The translations under genes were made by a program, and so were the position numbers. The notes below the pieces were generated by a model. The model was not told the DNA's origin. It worked only from the letters and a program-made list of their open reading frames with translations, and searched no databases. 64,000 nt of DNA, from the NCBI GenBank assembly GCA_944322305.1, contig CALUOP010000001.1:248001-312000 (forward strand). The letters are read 5' to 3'. Positions within the stretch are counted from its first letter, which is position 1. Every line of letters begins with the position of its first letter. This DNA is from an uncultured Coriobacteriaceae bacterium (lineage in GTDB: Bacteria > Actinomycetota > Coriobacteriia > Coriobacteriales > Coriobacteriaceae). Below, piece by piece: positions 16,841 to 25,268 of the stretch.

Positions 16841-17575
16841 TTACTCGTTGACCGGGAACGTGCTGGCGACGGAGTGGGTCTCCTTGTCAGTGCGCGGGTC
16901 GATGTACTTGGCAGCGGCCTCCCACTGGCCGTAGTGACCCATGGCGCCGTCGATGGCCTCCTTGGGGTCCTTACCCTCCTTGAGGGCGTCGGTCAGCTTG
17001 CCGAGGTTCAGGTACTCGAAGGCGATGATCTCGTCCTTGTCGTTGAGCGCCATACGGGTCACGTAGCCCTGGGCGAGCTCGAGGTAGCGAGCGCCCTTGG
17101 CCTTGGTGCCGAACATGGTGCCGACCTGGGAGCGCAGGCCCTTGCCCAGGTCGTCGAGGGAAGCGCCCACCGGCAGGCCGCCCTCGGAGAACGCGGTCTG
17201 GCTGCGACCGTAAACGATCTGCAGGAAGATCTCGCGCATGGCAACGTTGATGGCGTCGCAGACGAGGTCGGTGTTCAGGGCCTCGAGGATGGTCTTGCCC
17301 GGGAGAATCTCGGAGGCCATGGCGGCGGAGTGGGTCATGCCCGAGCAGCCGAGGGTCTCGACGAGGCACTCCTCGATGATGCCGTCCTTGACGTTAAGCG
17401 TGAGCTTGCAGGCACCCTGCTGCGGGGCGCACCAACCCACACCGTGCGTGAGGCCGGAGATGTCGGAGATCTCTTTTGCCTGTACCCACTTGCCCTCCTC
17501 GGGGATGGGCGCGGGGCCGTGGTACGCGCCCTTGGCAACCGGGCACATATGCTCCACTTCTGCTGTGTACTGCAT
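16841..17575 (-). CDS. IscU/NifU-like iron-sulfur scaffold protein
   Basis: A 244-residue cytoplasmic protein counted from the ATG at 17575 (MQYTAEVEH), with a GGAG-type ribosome site. The core resembles IscU scaffolds: ACKLTLNVKDGIIEECLVETLGCSGMTHSAAMASEI followed by GKTILEALNTDLVCDAI. Cysteines at HMCP, GWCAP, GACK, EECL, LGC and LVCD could bind a cluster. The C-terminal half (about 110 residues) extends beyond a normal IscU and has no motif I recognise. No cysteine desulfurase gene is next to it. It heads the operon with the GGGtGRT protein. Confidence 0.85.
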   Translation of the reverse strand: MQYTAEVEHMCPVAKGAYHGPAPIPEEGKWVQAKEISDISGLTHGVGWCAPQQGACKLTLNVKDGIIEECLVETLGCSGMTHSAAMASEILPGKTILEALNTDLVCDAINVAMREIFLQIVYGRSQTAFSEGGLPVGASLDDLGKGLRSQVGTMFGTKAKGARYLELAQGYVTRMALNDKDEIIAFEYLNLGKLTDALKEGKDPKEAIDGAMGHYGQWEAAAKYIDPRTDKETHSVASTFPVNE

Positions 17576-17720
17576 GCCTCTCCTCTCTGTTGTGATTAGT
17601 CTCGCGGGCCACGGCGACATGGCCGACGAGAGCCGGCGTGCAGCACTATTCTACCGCGATACGGGCAGGACTGGATGCCAGAGAGGATCATTTTCCCATG
17701 TAAGAGCCGTCTAACTTGCC

Positions 17721-17800
17721 TGCGTCAAATGAAGCCGGGCCTAGATTGGCGCTCTGTCTTACGAAATGCGCCAGATTAAGCACGGCCTATTTTGGCGCAT
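17721..17800. repeat. Two GCGCCAAAT-type palindromes in the divergent region
   Basis: A degenerate palindrome (about 17721-17752) and a better one (17767-17800, GCGCCAGATTAAGC with GGCCTATTTTGGCGC) stand between the IscU-like gene and the flippase-like gene, which diverge. The linker GTCTTACGAAA precedes the second palindrome as it does at 61188. The rest of this roughly 325-base gap holds the leaders of the two genes. Confidence 0.75.
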
Positions 17801-17901
17801 GGCTTGATGGTCGTGTCTTTGCTGAGAAGCACCTGCGTGCGAGGTCGGGCCGCATGCAGCGGGAGTACACTGGTCTTCAGCAACCAACCCGGGGAGGTCT
17901 C

Positions 17902-19206
17902 ATGGCGCAAGCGCACAAGCACGATACCGACAGCGCGGCGGACGCTGCGTCCGCGCTCGCCGATCAGCCGGCCAAACCGCGCCGCGCCCGCGCCCCGAAG
18001 GTCCACGTAGGCAGCTCGTCGTCCCTGCACGACCGCGACGCCGACCGCGCCTCTATGAAGCAGGTGCGGATCACGTTTGTGTTTCTCGCCTTCGTGGCGG
18101 TGGTCTACGTTGGCTACCTCTTCGTTACCGGCCAGGTTGACGACTTCTTCCGCGCGCTGGTCGGCGTGGACCTCTCGTGGATCGCCCGCGGCGTTGCCTG
18201 CTTTCTGTGCTACTACGTTTTCGGCGTGCTGGCTTACGCCGTGCTGGCGGCCACTGACCACGACTCGCCTGTGGGTTTTCGCGACCTCATGAGCGTAGAG
18301 GCGTCCGGCGTGTTCTTCATGCGCCTCACACCCGGCGGCGCCGGCGTCATTCCCTCGCAGATCTACCGCCTCACGCGCGCCGGGCTCCCGCTTGCTGACG
18401 CCTCGGCGCTGCAGTTCGTGCGCTTCACGCTCTACGAGGCAGGCGAGGGCATCTTCGCAGGCATCATGCTGCTGCTCTGCGGCGGGTACTTCCTCAACAC
18501 CTTCGCCGACGTCACCATCCTCGGGCTCGACGTGACCTGGATCGGCCTCTTCATGTTCGGTTACAAGTTCGTCCAGGTGGGCGGCGTGCTGCTGCTCTGC
18601 CTGCTGCCCGGTCCCATCCAGCGCATAGGTGGCGTAGCGCTGCGCGCGGGGCGCGCCCTGCATGTCTTGAACGAGGGGCGCTACGAACGCTTCCGCACCG
18701 TGTTGGAAACCCAGGTAGGCACGTTCTCAAGCGCCTTCCGCGCCGCGGCCAAGCATCGCCGCGCCCTTATCGCCGCCGAGGTTATCACGTTGGTGCAGCT
18801 TGGGTGCATGTACGCGCTGCCGTACTTCGTGTTGCGCGCCTTCGGGCTCGAGGCCAACTTCTTGGTTTGCCTGGCCTCGGGCTCCATGGTGGAGCTTTTG
18901 GTGAACGCCATCCCGCTGCCCGGCGGCGCGGGCGGCGCCGAGGTGGGCTTTACCTACCTGTTCCAGGGCATGTTCGGCTGGCACCTCTCGGCGGGCCTGG
19001 TTATCTGGCGCAGCGTGGAGTATCTGCTGCCGGTGATCATCGCCGCGCCGTGCATGGGCATGCGCTCAGGCTCGAAGGAGAGCATCTACCGGCGCTGGAC
19101 CCGGCGCATGCGCAACATTTGGCGCTTCTTCGGCGGCACAAGCGGCGAGCTGGAGCGCCCGGCGGGAATCGAGTACCGCCCCAAGAAGTGGCGTACGAGC
19201 AAGTAA
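17902..19206 (+). CDS. Flippase-like integral membrane protein (UPF0104 / lysylphosphatidylglycerol synthetase membrane domain)
   Basis: A 434-residue polytopic membrane protein starting at the ATG at 17902 behind GGGGAGG. A basic cytoplasmic N-terminus of about 50 residues is followed by about eight hydrophobic helices. MRLTPGGAGVIPSQIYRLTRAG and NAIPLPGGAGGAEVGFTYLFQ are the hallmark motifs of the family that includes the MprF flippase domain and glycolipid/lipid-II transport candidates. No aminoacyl-transferase domain is attached, so it cannot make lysyl-PG by itself. Its substrate is unknown. The stop codon overlaps the start of a repeat palindrome. Confidence 0.88.
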   Translation: MAQAHKHDTDSAADAASALADQPAKPRRARAPKVHVGSSSSLHDRDADRASMKQVRITFVFLAFVAVVYVGYLFVTGQVDDFFRALVGVDLSWIARGVACFLCYYVFGVLAYAVLAATDHDSPVGFRDLMSVEASGVFFMRLTPGGAGVIPSQIYRLTRAGLPLADASALQFVRFTLYEAGEGIFAGIMLLLCGGYFLNTFADVTILGLDVTWIGLFMFGYKFVQVGGVLLLCLLPGPIQRIGGVALRAGRALHVLNEGRYERFRTVLETQVGTFSSAFRAAAKHRRALIAAEVITLVQLGCMYALPYFVLRAFGLEANFLVCLASGSMVELLVNAIPLPGGAGGAEVGFTYLFQGMFGWHLSAGLVIWRSVEYLLPVIIAAPCMGMRSGSKESIYRRWTRRMRNIWRFFGGTSGELERPAGIEYRPKKWRTSK

Positions 19207-19213
19207 GACGAAA

Positions 19214-19246
19214 TGCGCCAAATTAGGCACGGCCTAATTTGGCGCA
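19214..19246. repeat. GCGCCAAATTAGGC palindrome between convergent genes
   Basis: Perfect 15-bp arms (TGCGCCAAATTAGGC) around ACG, preceded by GTAAGACGAAA. It sits between the stops of the flippase-like gene and accDA, where it could act as a bidirectional terminator. It is the cleanest standalone copy in the window. Confidence 0.85.
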
Positions 19247-19253
19247 TCGTTGG

Positions 19254-21713
19254 TTACATGCGGCGGAAGCGGTCGTAGCGCTGTTGGCGCAGCTCGTCGC
19301 GCGTCATGCCGGACAGCTCGCTCAGGCTCTTCTCGATAAAGCCGCGCACGCTGGCGGCGGCGCGCTCCGGAGTCTCGTGCGCGCCTTCCGGGCCCTCGTC
19401 GAGCACCGCGTCGATGAGCCCCATGCTAAACACGTCCTTGCCGGTCATGCGCATAAGCTCGGCCGCCTCGGGAGCGCGCGAGCCGTCCTTCCACAGGATG
19501 GAGGCGAAGCCCTCGGGCGAGAGCACCGAGTACACGGCGTGCTCGAGCATGGCCACCTTGTTGCCCACGGCAAGAGCCAGCGCGCCGCCCGAGCCGCCCT
19601 CGCCGATGAGCACGACCACCACCGGCACGGTGAGCCCGGCCATGAAGCGCAGGTTCTCGGCAATGGCGTTGCCCTGGCCGCGCTCCTCGGCCGACACGCC
19701 GCAGAACGCGCCCTGCGTGTCCACGATAGCCACGATCGGCCGGCCGAACTTCTCGGCCTGCGCCATCACGCGCAGGCTCTTGCGGTACCCTTCGGGCTGC
19801 GGGCAGCCGAAGTTGCGGCGGATACGCTCCTTGAGGTCCAGGCCCTTCTCCTCGGCCACCACGGTCACCGGCTTGTCGCCGAACCAGCCCAGGCCGCAGA
19901 TGATCGCGCCGTCGTCGCCGAAGGCGCGGTCGCCGTGGAGCTCGAAGAAGCCGTCGATCAGCGCGTTGATATAGTACTGCGCGGTGGGACGGTGCACGTT
20001 GCGGGCGATCTGGACGCTTTGCCAGGCGCCGCCCTGCTCGGCCTTGCGCACGCGGTCGCGCGCGGCGCGGCTCTCCTGGCGCAGGGCCTCCTGGCTCGCG
20101 CGGAAGGCGCGCAGGGCGTCCTTGCCGTCGGCCTTGGCCAGCGCGTACTCGCGACGGGCGGCGCGCTTGGCCGCGGCGGCCTCGTCGCGGGCCACCTGCT
20201 GGGCGTAGCGGCGCTCCTCGCGGATCTCCTCGCGGCTGCGCTCGGAGTCCGGCTTGGGCAGCGCGGGCTGCAGACTCTTGGGCATGCGATGGGAGATGAG
20301 CGTGCGCACGCGCGGCAGCGCGCGGGCCAAGATGCCGCGGCGGCTGTCCTCCTCGCTCGCGGCGGCAAGGGCGCTCGCCACCGCCGGGTCGTCGGCCAGG
20401 ACCTCCTCGCGCTCGACCTTGGCCGCACGGGCCTCGACGGCGCCGGCCAGGTGGATCGCCAGGATGTTGGCCAGGCAGGCGCGCATCTGGTCGCGCGGGA
20501 CGATGGCGTCGATGAGGCCGTGTTCCAGCGCGAACTCGGCGGTCTGGAAATCGTCGGGCAGCTCCTGCTTGATGGTGTCCTGGATCACGCGGCGGCCGGC
20601 AAAGCCGATGAGCGCGCCCGGTTCGGCCAAGATGATGTCGCCCTCCGTGGCGAACGACGCCGTGACGCCGCCGGTGGTGGGGTCGGTGATGACCGAGACG
20701 TAAAGCAGCCCCGCCGCGCTGTGGCGCTCGAGCGCCGCGGAGACCTTGGCCATCTGCATAAGCGAGACCAAGCCCTCCTGCATGCGCGCGCCGCCGGAGG
20801 CGCAGAAGATGATCACAGGCAGCTCCTCTGCCGTAGCGCGCTCCACCAGACGGGTGAGCTTCTCGCCCACCACGTGCCCCATGCTGGCCATGAAGAAGGT
20901 GGAGTCCATCACCGCGAAGGCGCACGGGATGCCCGTGATGGTGCCCTTGCCGCAGCGCACGGCCTCGGCCTTGCCCGACTTCTTGCGCTGGCGGGCGAGC
21001 TTCGCCTCGTAGCCAGGGAATTCGAGCGGGTTGGCCTCGGGGAGCTCGGCGTTCCATTCCTCGAAGCTCGCGTGGTCGAGCACCTCGTCGATGCGCTTGT
21101 CAGAGTCGATGCGCAGATAGCGCCCGCAGTTGGGGCACACGTAGTGGTTGATGGCCACGCGCAGCGCCGAGTGGGTGAGCCCGCAGGACGGGCAGGTGAC
21201 CCACTCCCAGTCGGTGTCGTCGATAGGCACGGCCACCTCGTGGCCCACCCAGCTGGCAGCGGGGTCGTCGGCGTTCACCGGGCTGAAGACCTCGATCTCG
21301 CCGGCGGCGCACAGCCCCAGGAACTCGTCGTCTGAAAGCAGCGGAGAGTTGGACGAGAACAGCACCACGTCGGCGCCTGCGGAGCTTGCCGCCAGAAAGA
21401 CGCTGTGGCAGTTGTCCTCCATGCCGGGCAGGTGCTTCTCGCCGATGCGCACCGCCTGGTCGACGCCGGCCACGCGCGTGCGCTTCACCAGGTCGTCGGT
21501 GTAGGGCATGACCACGGTGAGACCGGCGTCGTGCGCCAGGCGCGCCACCTTGCGGGCGCGGTCGGACTTGCCGGCGATAAGCGCGCGGCGGTGGCGCGCG
21601 GCGATCTCGTCAAGCGAGACGAACACGTTGGCCGCCCGCTCCATCTCGGCGCCGAGAACCGCGCCGCGGCGGCGCGCAAGACGCTCCTGCAGCCCCGAAC
21701 GCTTCGCCGCCAT
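19254..21713 (-). CDS. accDA: Acetyl-CoA carboxylase carboxyltransferase, fused beta and alpha subunits with an N-terminal biotin-carboxylase-like domain
   Basis: An 819-residue cytoplasmic enzyme making malonyl-CoA. Residues about 42-146 resemble the N-terminal Rossmann domain of biotin carboxylase (RRALIAGKSDRARKVARLA, then DQAVRIGEKHL, then an LCAAGEIEVFSP end) but no ATP-grasp domain follows. The AccD zinc ribbon has Cys174, Cys177, Cys193 and Cys196. The beta domain includes FCASGGARMQEG and TDPTTGGVTASFA. A charged linker of about 100 residues leads to the alpha domain (NFGCPQPEGYRKS, GEGGSGGALALAVGN). The ATG overlaps the fabZ stop (TGATG), so translation is probably coupled. AccB and AccC are not in the window. 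Confidence 0.96.
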   Translation of the reverse strand: MAAKRSGLQERLARRRGAVLGAEMERAANVFVSLDEIAARHRRALIAGKSDRARKVARLAHDAGLTVVMPYTDDLVKRTRVAGVDQAVRIGEKHLPGMEDNCHSVFLAASSAGADVVLFSSNSPLLSDDEFLGLCAAGEIEVFSPVNADDPAASWVGHEVAVPIDDTDWEWVTCPSCGLTHSALRVAINHYVCPNCGRYLRIDSDKRIDEVLDHASFEEWNAELPEANPLEFPGYEAKLARQRKKSGKAEAVRCGKGTITGIPCAFAVMDSTFFMASMGHVVGEKLTRLVERATAEELPVIIFCASGGARMQEGLVSLMQMAKVSAALERHSAAGLLYVSVITDPTTGGVTASFATEGDIILAEPGALIGFAGRRVIQDTIKQELPDDFQTAEFALEHGLIDAIVPRDQMRACLANILAIHLAGAVEARAAKVEREEVLADDPAVASALAAASEEDSRRGILARALPRVRTLISHRMPKSLQPALPKPDSERSREEIREERRYAQQVARDEAAAAKRAARREYALAKADGKDALRAFRASQEALRQESRAARDRVRKAEQGGAWQSVQIARNVHRPTAQYYINALIDGFFELHGDRAFGDDGAIICGLGWFGDKPVTVVAEEKGLDLKERIRRNFGCPQPEGYRKSLRVMAQAEKFGRPIVAIVDTQGAFCGVSAEERGQGNAIAENLRFMAGLTVPVVVVLIGEGGSGGALALAVGNKVAMLEHAVYSVLSPEGFASILWKDGSRAPEAAELMRMTGKDVFSMGLIDAVLDEGPEGAHETPERAAASVRGFIEKSLSELSGMTRDELRQQRYDRFRRM

Positions 21714-22165
21714 CAGCGATCACCCAGCACGTAGCTCTGGCTGGCCTCGGCGGCGAGGTCCTCGCCCACATACGCCTTGACCTCGGCCTTGCACAGGCGC
21801 TTGGTGGCCTTGACGATGGTGGACTCCAGGCGCACGGTGTCGCCGGGAGCAACCTGGTGGCGGAACTTGGCGCCGTCGATCGTGGCGAAGAAGCCCAGCT
21901 TGCCAGCCATGTCCTCGCCGCCCATCAGGCAGTAGCACGAGGTCTGGGCCAGCGCCTCCATGAGGATGACGCCCGGCAGCACCGGGTGGCCGGGGAAGTG
22001 GCCGCGAAAGATGTCGAGCTCGGGATCCACGTCGAGCTCGGCCACGCAGCTCTTGCCGTACTCGCAGGAGATGATGCGCGACACCCAGATGAAGGGCTCG
22101 CGGTGCGGCAGGACGCGCTTGATCTCGTCAAGCCCAGCGGGAAAGGTAACGTTCGTAGCGCTCAT
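21713..22165 (-). CDS. fabZ: 3-hydroxyacyl-ACP dehydratase FabZ
   Basis: A 150-residue cytoplasmic hot-dog-fold dehydratase of fatty acid elongation. The catalytic motif FRGHFPGHPVLPGVILMEALAQ gives His56 and Glu70. It begins with the usual IKRVLPHREPFI segment. It is placed after the fabF terminator and overlaps the accDA start, so fabZ-accDA may be a separate or read-through unit. A hairpin (CTGTCCC/GGGACAG, about 22184-22207) is in its leader. Confidence 0.95.
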   Translation of the reverse strand: MSATNVTFPAGLDEIKRVLPHREPFIWVSRIISCEYGKSCVAELDVDPELDIFRGHFPGHPVLPGVILMEALAQTSCYCLMGGEDMAGKLGFFATIDGAKFRHQVAPGDTVRLESTIVKATKRLCKAEVKAYVGEDLAAEASQSYVLGDR

Positions 22166-22267
22166 ACGAAACCTCCGGCAAATCCGCTGTCCCCAACAGG
22201 GACAGGAGCGTTTTGGTACAGGCGCCCGCGCTCCGGCCCATACGGTGCAAGGCCGGGCGCAAGCGAG

Positions 22268-22295
22268 AAAAGCCCGCGGGCTCGGACCCGCGGGC
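22268..22295 (-). terminator. Terminator downstream of fabF
   Basis: GCCCGCGGG and CCCGCGGGC arms on the minus strand followed by TTTTC, about 20 bases after fabF. It splits the fatty acid cluster into acpP-fabKDGF and fabZ-accDA. Confidence 0.82.
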
Positions 22296-22315
22296 GGACG
22301 TGCGAAACGAAAGGG

Positions 22316-23584
22316 TTACTCGCCGTGGAAGGGCGAGATGGCCAGCGTTGCGTTGTGGCCGCCGAAGCCGATGGAGTTGGACAGCGCCACCTTCTGCGGG
22401 TAGTTGGTGAGCGCCTCGGTCAGCACGTGCGCCGGCGCCTCGGGGTCGGGGTTGTGGTAGCCGGCCGTGGGCGGCACGCAGTCGTTGGCAACCGACAGCG
22501 CGCAGACGATGGCCTCGACCGCGCCCGCGCCGCCGAGCATGTGGCCCGTGACGCCCTTGACGGAGATGACCGGGATCTCGCGGCCGCGCTCCTCGCCCAC
22601 CACGATGCGCAGGGCGGCAGCCTCGGTCTTGTCGTTGAGCGGCGTGGAGGTGCCGTGGGCGTTCAGGTGCCCCACCTCCTCGGCGGTGAAGCCAGACTCG
22701 TCGAGCGCCATCTGCATGGCGCGCGCCACGCCCTCGCCGGAGGGGTTGGGGCTCGTCATGTGGTAGGCGTCGCCGGTGGAGCCGTAGCCGGTGACCTCGG
22801 CGATGATGTTGGCGCCGCGGGCCATGGCGTGCTCGAGGCTCTCGAGCACCACCGCGCCGGCGCCCTCGCCGGCCACGAAGCCGGAGCGGTCGCGGTCGAA
22901 GGGCTTGGAGGCGTCCTTGGGGTCGGGGCGCTGCGTGAGGGCGCCCAGGTTGCCGAAGCCGGCGATGGAAAGGGAGGTGACGCTCTCCTCGGTGCCGCCG
23001 GCGAGCGCGGCGTCCAGGTAGCCGTGCTTGATCATGCGGTAGGCCTCGCCGATGCAGTGGCTGCCGGTGGCGCAGGCGGTGACCACGTTGGTGCAGGCGC
23101 CGCGCAGACCGAAGCGGATGGAGAGGTTGCCGGCCGCCATGTTGGAGATGACCGTGGGGATGAACAGCGGGTTCATCTTCTTGGGGCCGCGGGTGTTAAC
23201 CGCGATGGAGCCCTTGTCGATGTCCTCCATGCCGCCGATGCCCGAGCCGAACACGGTGCCGATGCGGGTGGTGTCCTCCTCGTCCATGTTGAAGTTGGCC
23301 TGCGCCATGGCCTCGTCGGCCGCGATGTAGGCGTACTGGACGAACGGGGCGATGCGCTTGGCCTCGCGCTTGGTGAGGCCGAAGGCCACCGGGTCGTAGT
23401 CCGGGATCTCGCCGGCGATGTGCACCGGGTAGTCGGTGGAGTCGAAGTGGGTGATGTAGCCGATGGCGGTCTCGCCGGCCATGACCTTGTCCCACAGGGC
23501 CTGGACGCCCTTGCCGGCCGGGCTCACGGCGCCCATGCCGGTGATGACGACGCGGTTGGTGCCGTCTGCCTTCTTCATGTTCAT
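22316..23584 (-). CDS. fabF: 3-oxoacyl-ACP synthase II FabF
   Basis: A 422-residue condensing enzyme that elongates acyl-ACP with malonyl-ACP. The catalytic cysteine is in NVVTACATGSHCIGEA; the two histidines are in NAHGTSTPLNDKTE and KGVTGHMLGGAGAVEA, and the C-terminal NSIGFGGHNA is family-typical. The start ATG overlaps the fabG stop codon by four bases (ATGA), a sign of coupled translation. Confidence 0.97.
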   Translation of the reverse strand: MNMKKADGTNRVVITGMGAVSPAGKGVQALWDKVMAGETAIGYITHFDSTDYPVHIAGEIPDYDPVAFGLTKREAKRIAPFVQYAYIAADEAMAQANFNMDEEDTTRIGTVFGSGIGGMEDIDKGSIAVNTRGPKKMNPLFIPTVISNMAAGNLSIRFGLRGACTNVVTACATGSHCIGEAYRMIKHGYLDAALAGGTEESVTSLSIAGFGNLGALTQRPDPKDASKPFDRDRSGFVAGEGAGAVVLESLEHAMARGANIIAEVTGYGSTGDAYHMTSPNPSGEGVARAMQMALDESGFTAEEVGHLNAHGTSTPLNDKTEAAALRIVVGEERGREIPVISVKGVTGHMLGGAGAVEAIVCALSVANDCVPPTAGYHNPDPEAPAHVLTEALTNYPQKVALSNSIGFGGHNATLAISPFHGE

Positions 23585-24348
23585 AGCGACATACCTCCGT
23601 CGATGCCGATTACCTGTCCGGTGATGTAGCTGGCGCGGTCAGATGCGAGGAAGGCGGCCAGGTCGGCGACCTCCTCGGCCGTGCCCATGCGCTTGAGCGC
23701 GATGCGCTCGCTCATGCCCTTGAGCATCTTCTCGGGAAGCTCAGCGGTCATGTCGGTGGCGATGAAGCCGGGCGCGATGGCGTTGGCGGTGACGTTGCGG
23801 GCGCCGAACTCGCGCGCGATGGTCTTGGTGAGCCCGATGACGCCGGCCTTGGAGGCGGCGTAGTTGGCCTGGCCGGCGTTGCCCACCACGCCCACGATGG
23901 AGGCCATGTTGATGATGCGGCCCCAGCGCTGCTTCATCATGATCTTGCAGGCGCGGCGGCTGGTGAGAAACGCGCTCTTGAGGTTCACGCTGATGACGCG
24001 GTCGAAGTCCTCGGCGCTCATGCGCAGAAGCGAGCCGTCGCGGGTGATGCCGGCGTTGTTCACCAGCACGTCGAGGCGGCCGAAACGCTCGATGGTGAAG
24101 GCGATGAGGGCGTCGACCTGCTCCTCGGAGGAGACGTCGGCCGCGCAGGCGGCAGCCTCGACGCCGTAGGTCTCGGCGAGCTCGGCGGCGAAGGCCTCGG
24201 CGGCCGGCAGCCCCTTCTCGCTGGAGCAGTTGACGCAGACCGAGAAGCCGTCGCGCGCAAGCGCGGTGGCGATGGCGTGGCCGATGCCGCGCGAGGCCCC
24301 GGTCACGAGCGCCACGCGACGCGTCTCGGTGTCAGGGACGAAAGGCAT
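23581..24348 (-). CDS. fabG: 3-oxoacyl-ACP reductase FabG
   Basis: A 255-residue NADPH-dependent short-chain dehydrogenase. ALVTGASRGIGHAIA binds the cofactor, NNAGITRD and the Ser/Tyr/Lys triad (MASIVGVVGNAG, then YAASK) are in place, and it ends with GQVIGIDGGMSL. The ATG at 24348 with GGAG upstream is chosen; it starts four bases after the fabD stop. Confidence 0.96.
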   Translation of the reverse strand: MPFVPDTETRRVALVTGASRGIGHAIATALARDGFSVCVNCSSEKGLPAAEAFAAELAETYGVEAAACAADVSSEEQVDALIAFTIERFGRLDVLVNNAGITRDGSLLRMSAEDFDRVISVNLKSAFLTSRRACKIMMKQRWGRIINMASIVGVVGNAGQANYAASKAGVIGLTKTIAREFGARNVTANAIAPGFIATDMTAELPEKMLKGMSERIALKRMGTAEEVADLAAFLASDRASYITGQVIGIDGGMSL

Positions 24349-24352
24349 AAAG

Positions 24353-25258
24353 TTACTCCTTCTTGGTGAGAAGATCCTGGGCGCTGACGCGCTCAAGCGA
24401 TCGGTCGATGCGACGCACCAGGCCGGAGAGCACGCCGCCCGGGCCCACCTCGACGAAGCGGTCGAAACCGTCGGCGGCGAGCTTCTCGACGCTCTGCTGG
24501 AAGCGCACCGGATGCGTGAGGTGCACGGCGAGCGCCTCGGGAGCCTCGGCGGCCGTGAGGGGCTCGGCGTTGTGGTTGGCGATGAGCGGCACGCGCGGCT
24601 CCTGGAAGGTGAGCGTCGCGAGGAACTCGGCGAGCTCGGCGGCGGCGCCGGCCATGAGCGGGCTGTGGAAGGCGCCCGAGGTGGCCAGGCGGCTCACGCG
24701 GATCTTGCGGGCCGCGGCAGCCTTCTCAAGGCGCTCGATGGCGTCCACGGAGCCGGAGACCACGGTCTGCTGCGGGCTGTTGTAGTTGGCGGCCACGAGC
24801 ACGTCGCCCTGGGCGATCTCGGCGCACAGATCCTCCACCTCGGGGGCAGAGAGCTTGAGCACCGCGGCCATGGCGCCGGGGTTCTTCTCGGCCGCGCGGT
24901 CCATGGCGGCGCCGCGGCGGGCGGTCAGGCGGAAGGTGTCCTCAAGCGAGAGCATGCCCGAGATCTCGAGCGCGGCGATCTGGCCGAGCGAGAAGCCCAG
25001 CACCGCGTCGGGCTGGACGCCCTCGGCCATGAGCGCGTGAGCCTCGGCGATCTCGAGCGCCACGAGCGCGGGCTGCGCGTTCTTGGTGAGGTTGAGCTCG
25101 TCTTGGCTGGCGGTCTGCGTGAGCTTCCACACGTCGGTGCCGCACACCGAGGAGGCTACCTCGTAGACCTCGCGGGCGGCGTCGTTCCAGGCCAGGTACC
25201 AGCCCATGCCGGGCTTCTGCACGCCCTGGCCGGCGCAGGCGAAGATGGTCTTTCCCAT
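24353..25258 (-). CDS. fabD: Malonyl-CoA:ACP transacylase FabD
   Basis: A 301-residue cytoplasmic transferase loading malonate on ACP. The nucleophile Ser90 is in LGFSLGQIAALEISG, where the usual GHSLGE is GFSLGQ. The catalytic His198 is in ATSGAFHSPLM, and the early GQGVQKPGMG loop is normal. Ten bases separate it from the fabK stop. The replaced His next to the serine is a known variant in some Gram-positive FabD proteins as I recall; I cannot check how common it is. Confidence 0.94.
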   Translation of the reverse strand: MGKTIFACAGQGVQKPGMGWYLAWNDAAREVYEVASSVCGTDVWKLTQTASQDELNLTKNAQPALVALEIAEAHALMAEGVQPDAVLGFSLGQIAALEISGMLSLEDTFRLTARRGAAMDRAAEKNPGAMAAVLKLSAPEVEDLCAEIAQGDVLVAANYNSPQQTVVSGSVDAIERLEKAAAARKIRVSRLATSGAFHSPLMAGAAAELAEFLATLTFQEPRVPLIANHNAEPLTAAEAPEALAVHLTHPVRFQQSVEKLAADGFDRFVEVGPGGVLSGLVRRIDRSLERVSAQDLLTKKE

Positions 25259-25268
25259 GGAGTGCCCC

